Part shown: one piece after another, positions 5,353-5,407 of the stretch
Position numbering within the stretch: position 1 is the first letter of the stretch
Layout: each line of letters opens with the position of its first letter
Assembly (NCBI GenBank): GCA_015222965.1
Contig: JADFWF010000130.1
Location: forward strand, 1 to 5,407
Source: Pseudomonadota bacterium
GTDB lineage: Bacteria > Pseudomonadota > Gammaproteobacteria > SZUA-229
Length of the DNA: 5,407 nucleotides
Direction of reading: 5' to 3'
The notes under the pieces: model-generated
Seen by the model: only the letters and a program-made list of their open reading frames with translations
What the model was told of the DNA's origin: nothing
The model's database searches: none
Program-made: the position numbers and the translations under genes

Positions 5353-5407
5353 TTACGCTTTACGTCTAGCGAATCCAATTAAACCAATAAGACCTGAACC
5401 AAATAGC
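5353..5407 (-). CDS. C-terminal end of a PEP-CTERM sorting-domain protein, cut by window edge
   Basis: The last 17 codons and TAA stop read LFGSGLIGLIGFARRKA, the hydrophobic helix and basic tail of a PEP-CTERM signal. The preceding VPxP box and ectodomain lie outside the window. Family knowledge: such proteins are secreted with an N-terminal signal peptide, recognised through this tail by exosortase (EpsH/XrtA-type), and are commonly linked to extracellular polysaccharide and biofilm matrix. The ectodomain, and hence the specific job, cannot be seen. The 3' end is homologous to the decayed copy at 1892-1993, with 37 of 44 identical bases over the GGTTC...AAAGC segment by my own count. Its terminator follows closely. 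Confidence 0.8.
   Translation of the reverse strand, partial: LFGSGLIGLIGFARRKA

Overview
The window looks like part of a proteobacterial chromosome, most likely gamma- or betaproteobacterial, with moderate GC. The main clues are a PEP-CTERM/exosortase sorting tail at the right edge (ending LFGSGLIGLIGFARRKA), a MepS/NlpC-type lipoprotein, a free-standing 'transporter suffix' membrane protein, and an archaeal-type nucleoside/AMP phosphorylase paired with an atypical PRPP synthetase. The genus cannot be named from the sequence alone.

Left part (1-1725): a truncated minus-strand gene of unknown function (1-144) diverges from a compact plus-strand operon. The operon encodes two small membrane proteins that look like the two halves of an ArsP_1/UPF0718-type permease (285-722 and 723-1238, abutting exactly). 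An NlpC/P60 lipoprotein follows (1231-1725, overlapping by 8 bp).

Middle (1726-2026): a 301-bp stretch with no intact gene. It holds a decayed, orphan PEP-CTERM tail on the minus strand (1892-1993) that has lost its stop codon, a rho-independent terminator downstream of it, a 10-bp inverted repeat bracketing the stretch, and a separate stem-loop and a palindrome.

Right part (2027-5108): three minus-strand genes. In transcription order they are a thymidine/AMP phosphorylase-family enzyme (3549-5108), a ribose-phosphate pyrophosphokinase homologue 11 bp downstream (2662-3537), and, after a 104-bp gap containing an FNR-like site, the transporter-suffix protein (2027-2557). The first two probably form a nucleotide-salvage unit that links phosphorolysis of nucleosides or nucleotides to PRPP. 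The suffix protein probably has its own promoter, possibly redox-controlled.

Right edge (5109-5407): an intergenic region with two palindromes, then a terminator and the last 17 codons of a second, apparently intact PEP-CTERM gene. Its 3' end (tail codons, terminator position and downstream bases) resembles the decayed copy at 1840-1993, so the two are probably paralogous. I do not see a defence system, CRISPR array, tRNA or rRNA. The most unusual items are the degenerate PEP-CTERM module, the split permease joined to a peptidoglycan hydrolase, and the phosphorylase-PRPP synthetase pair.
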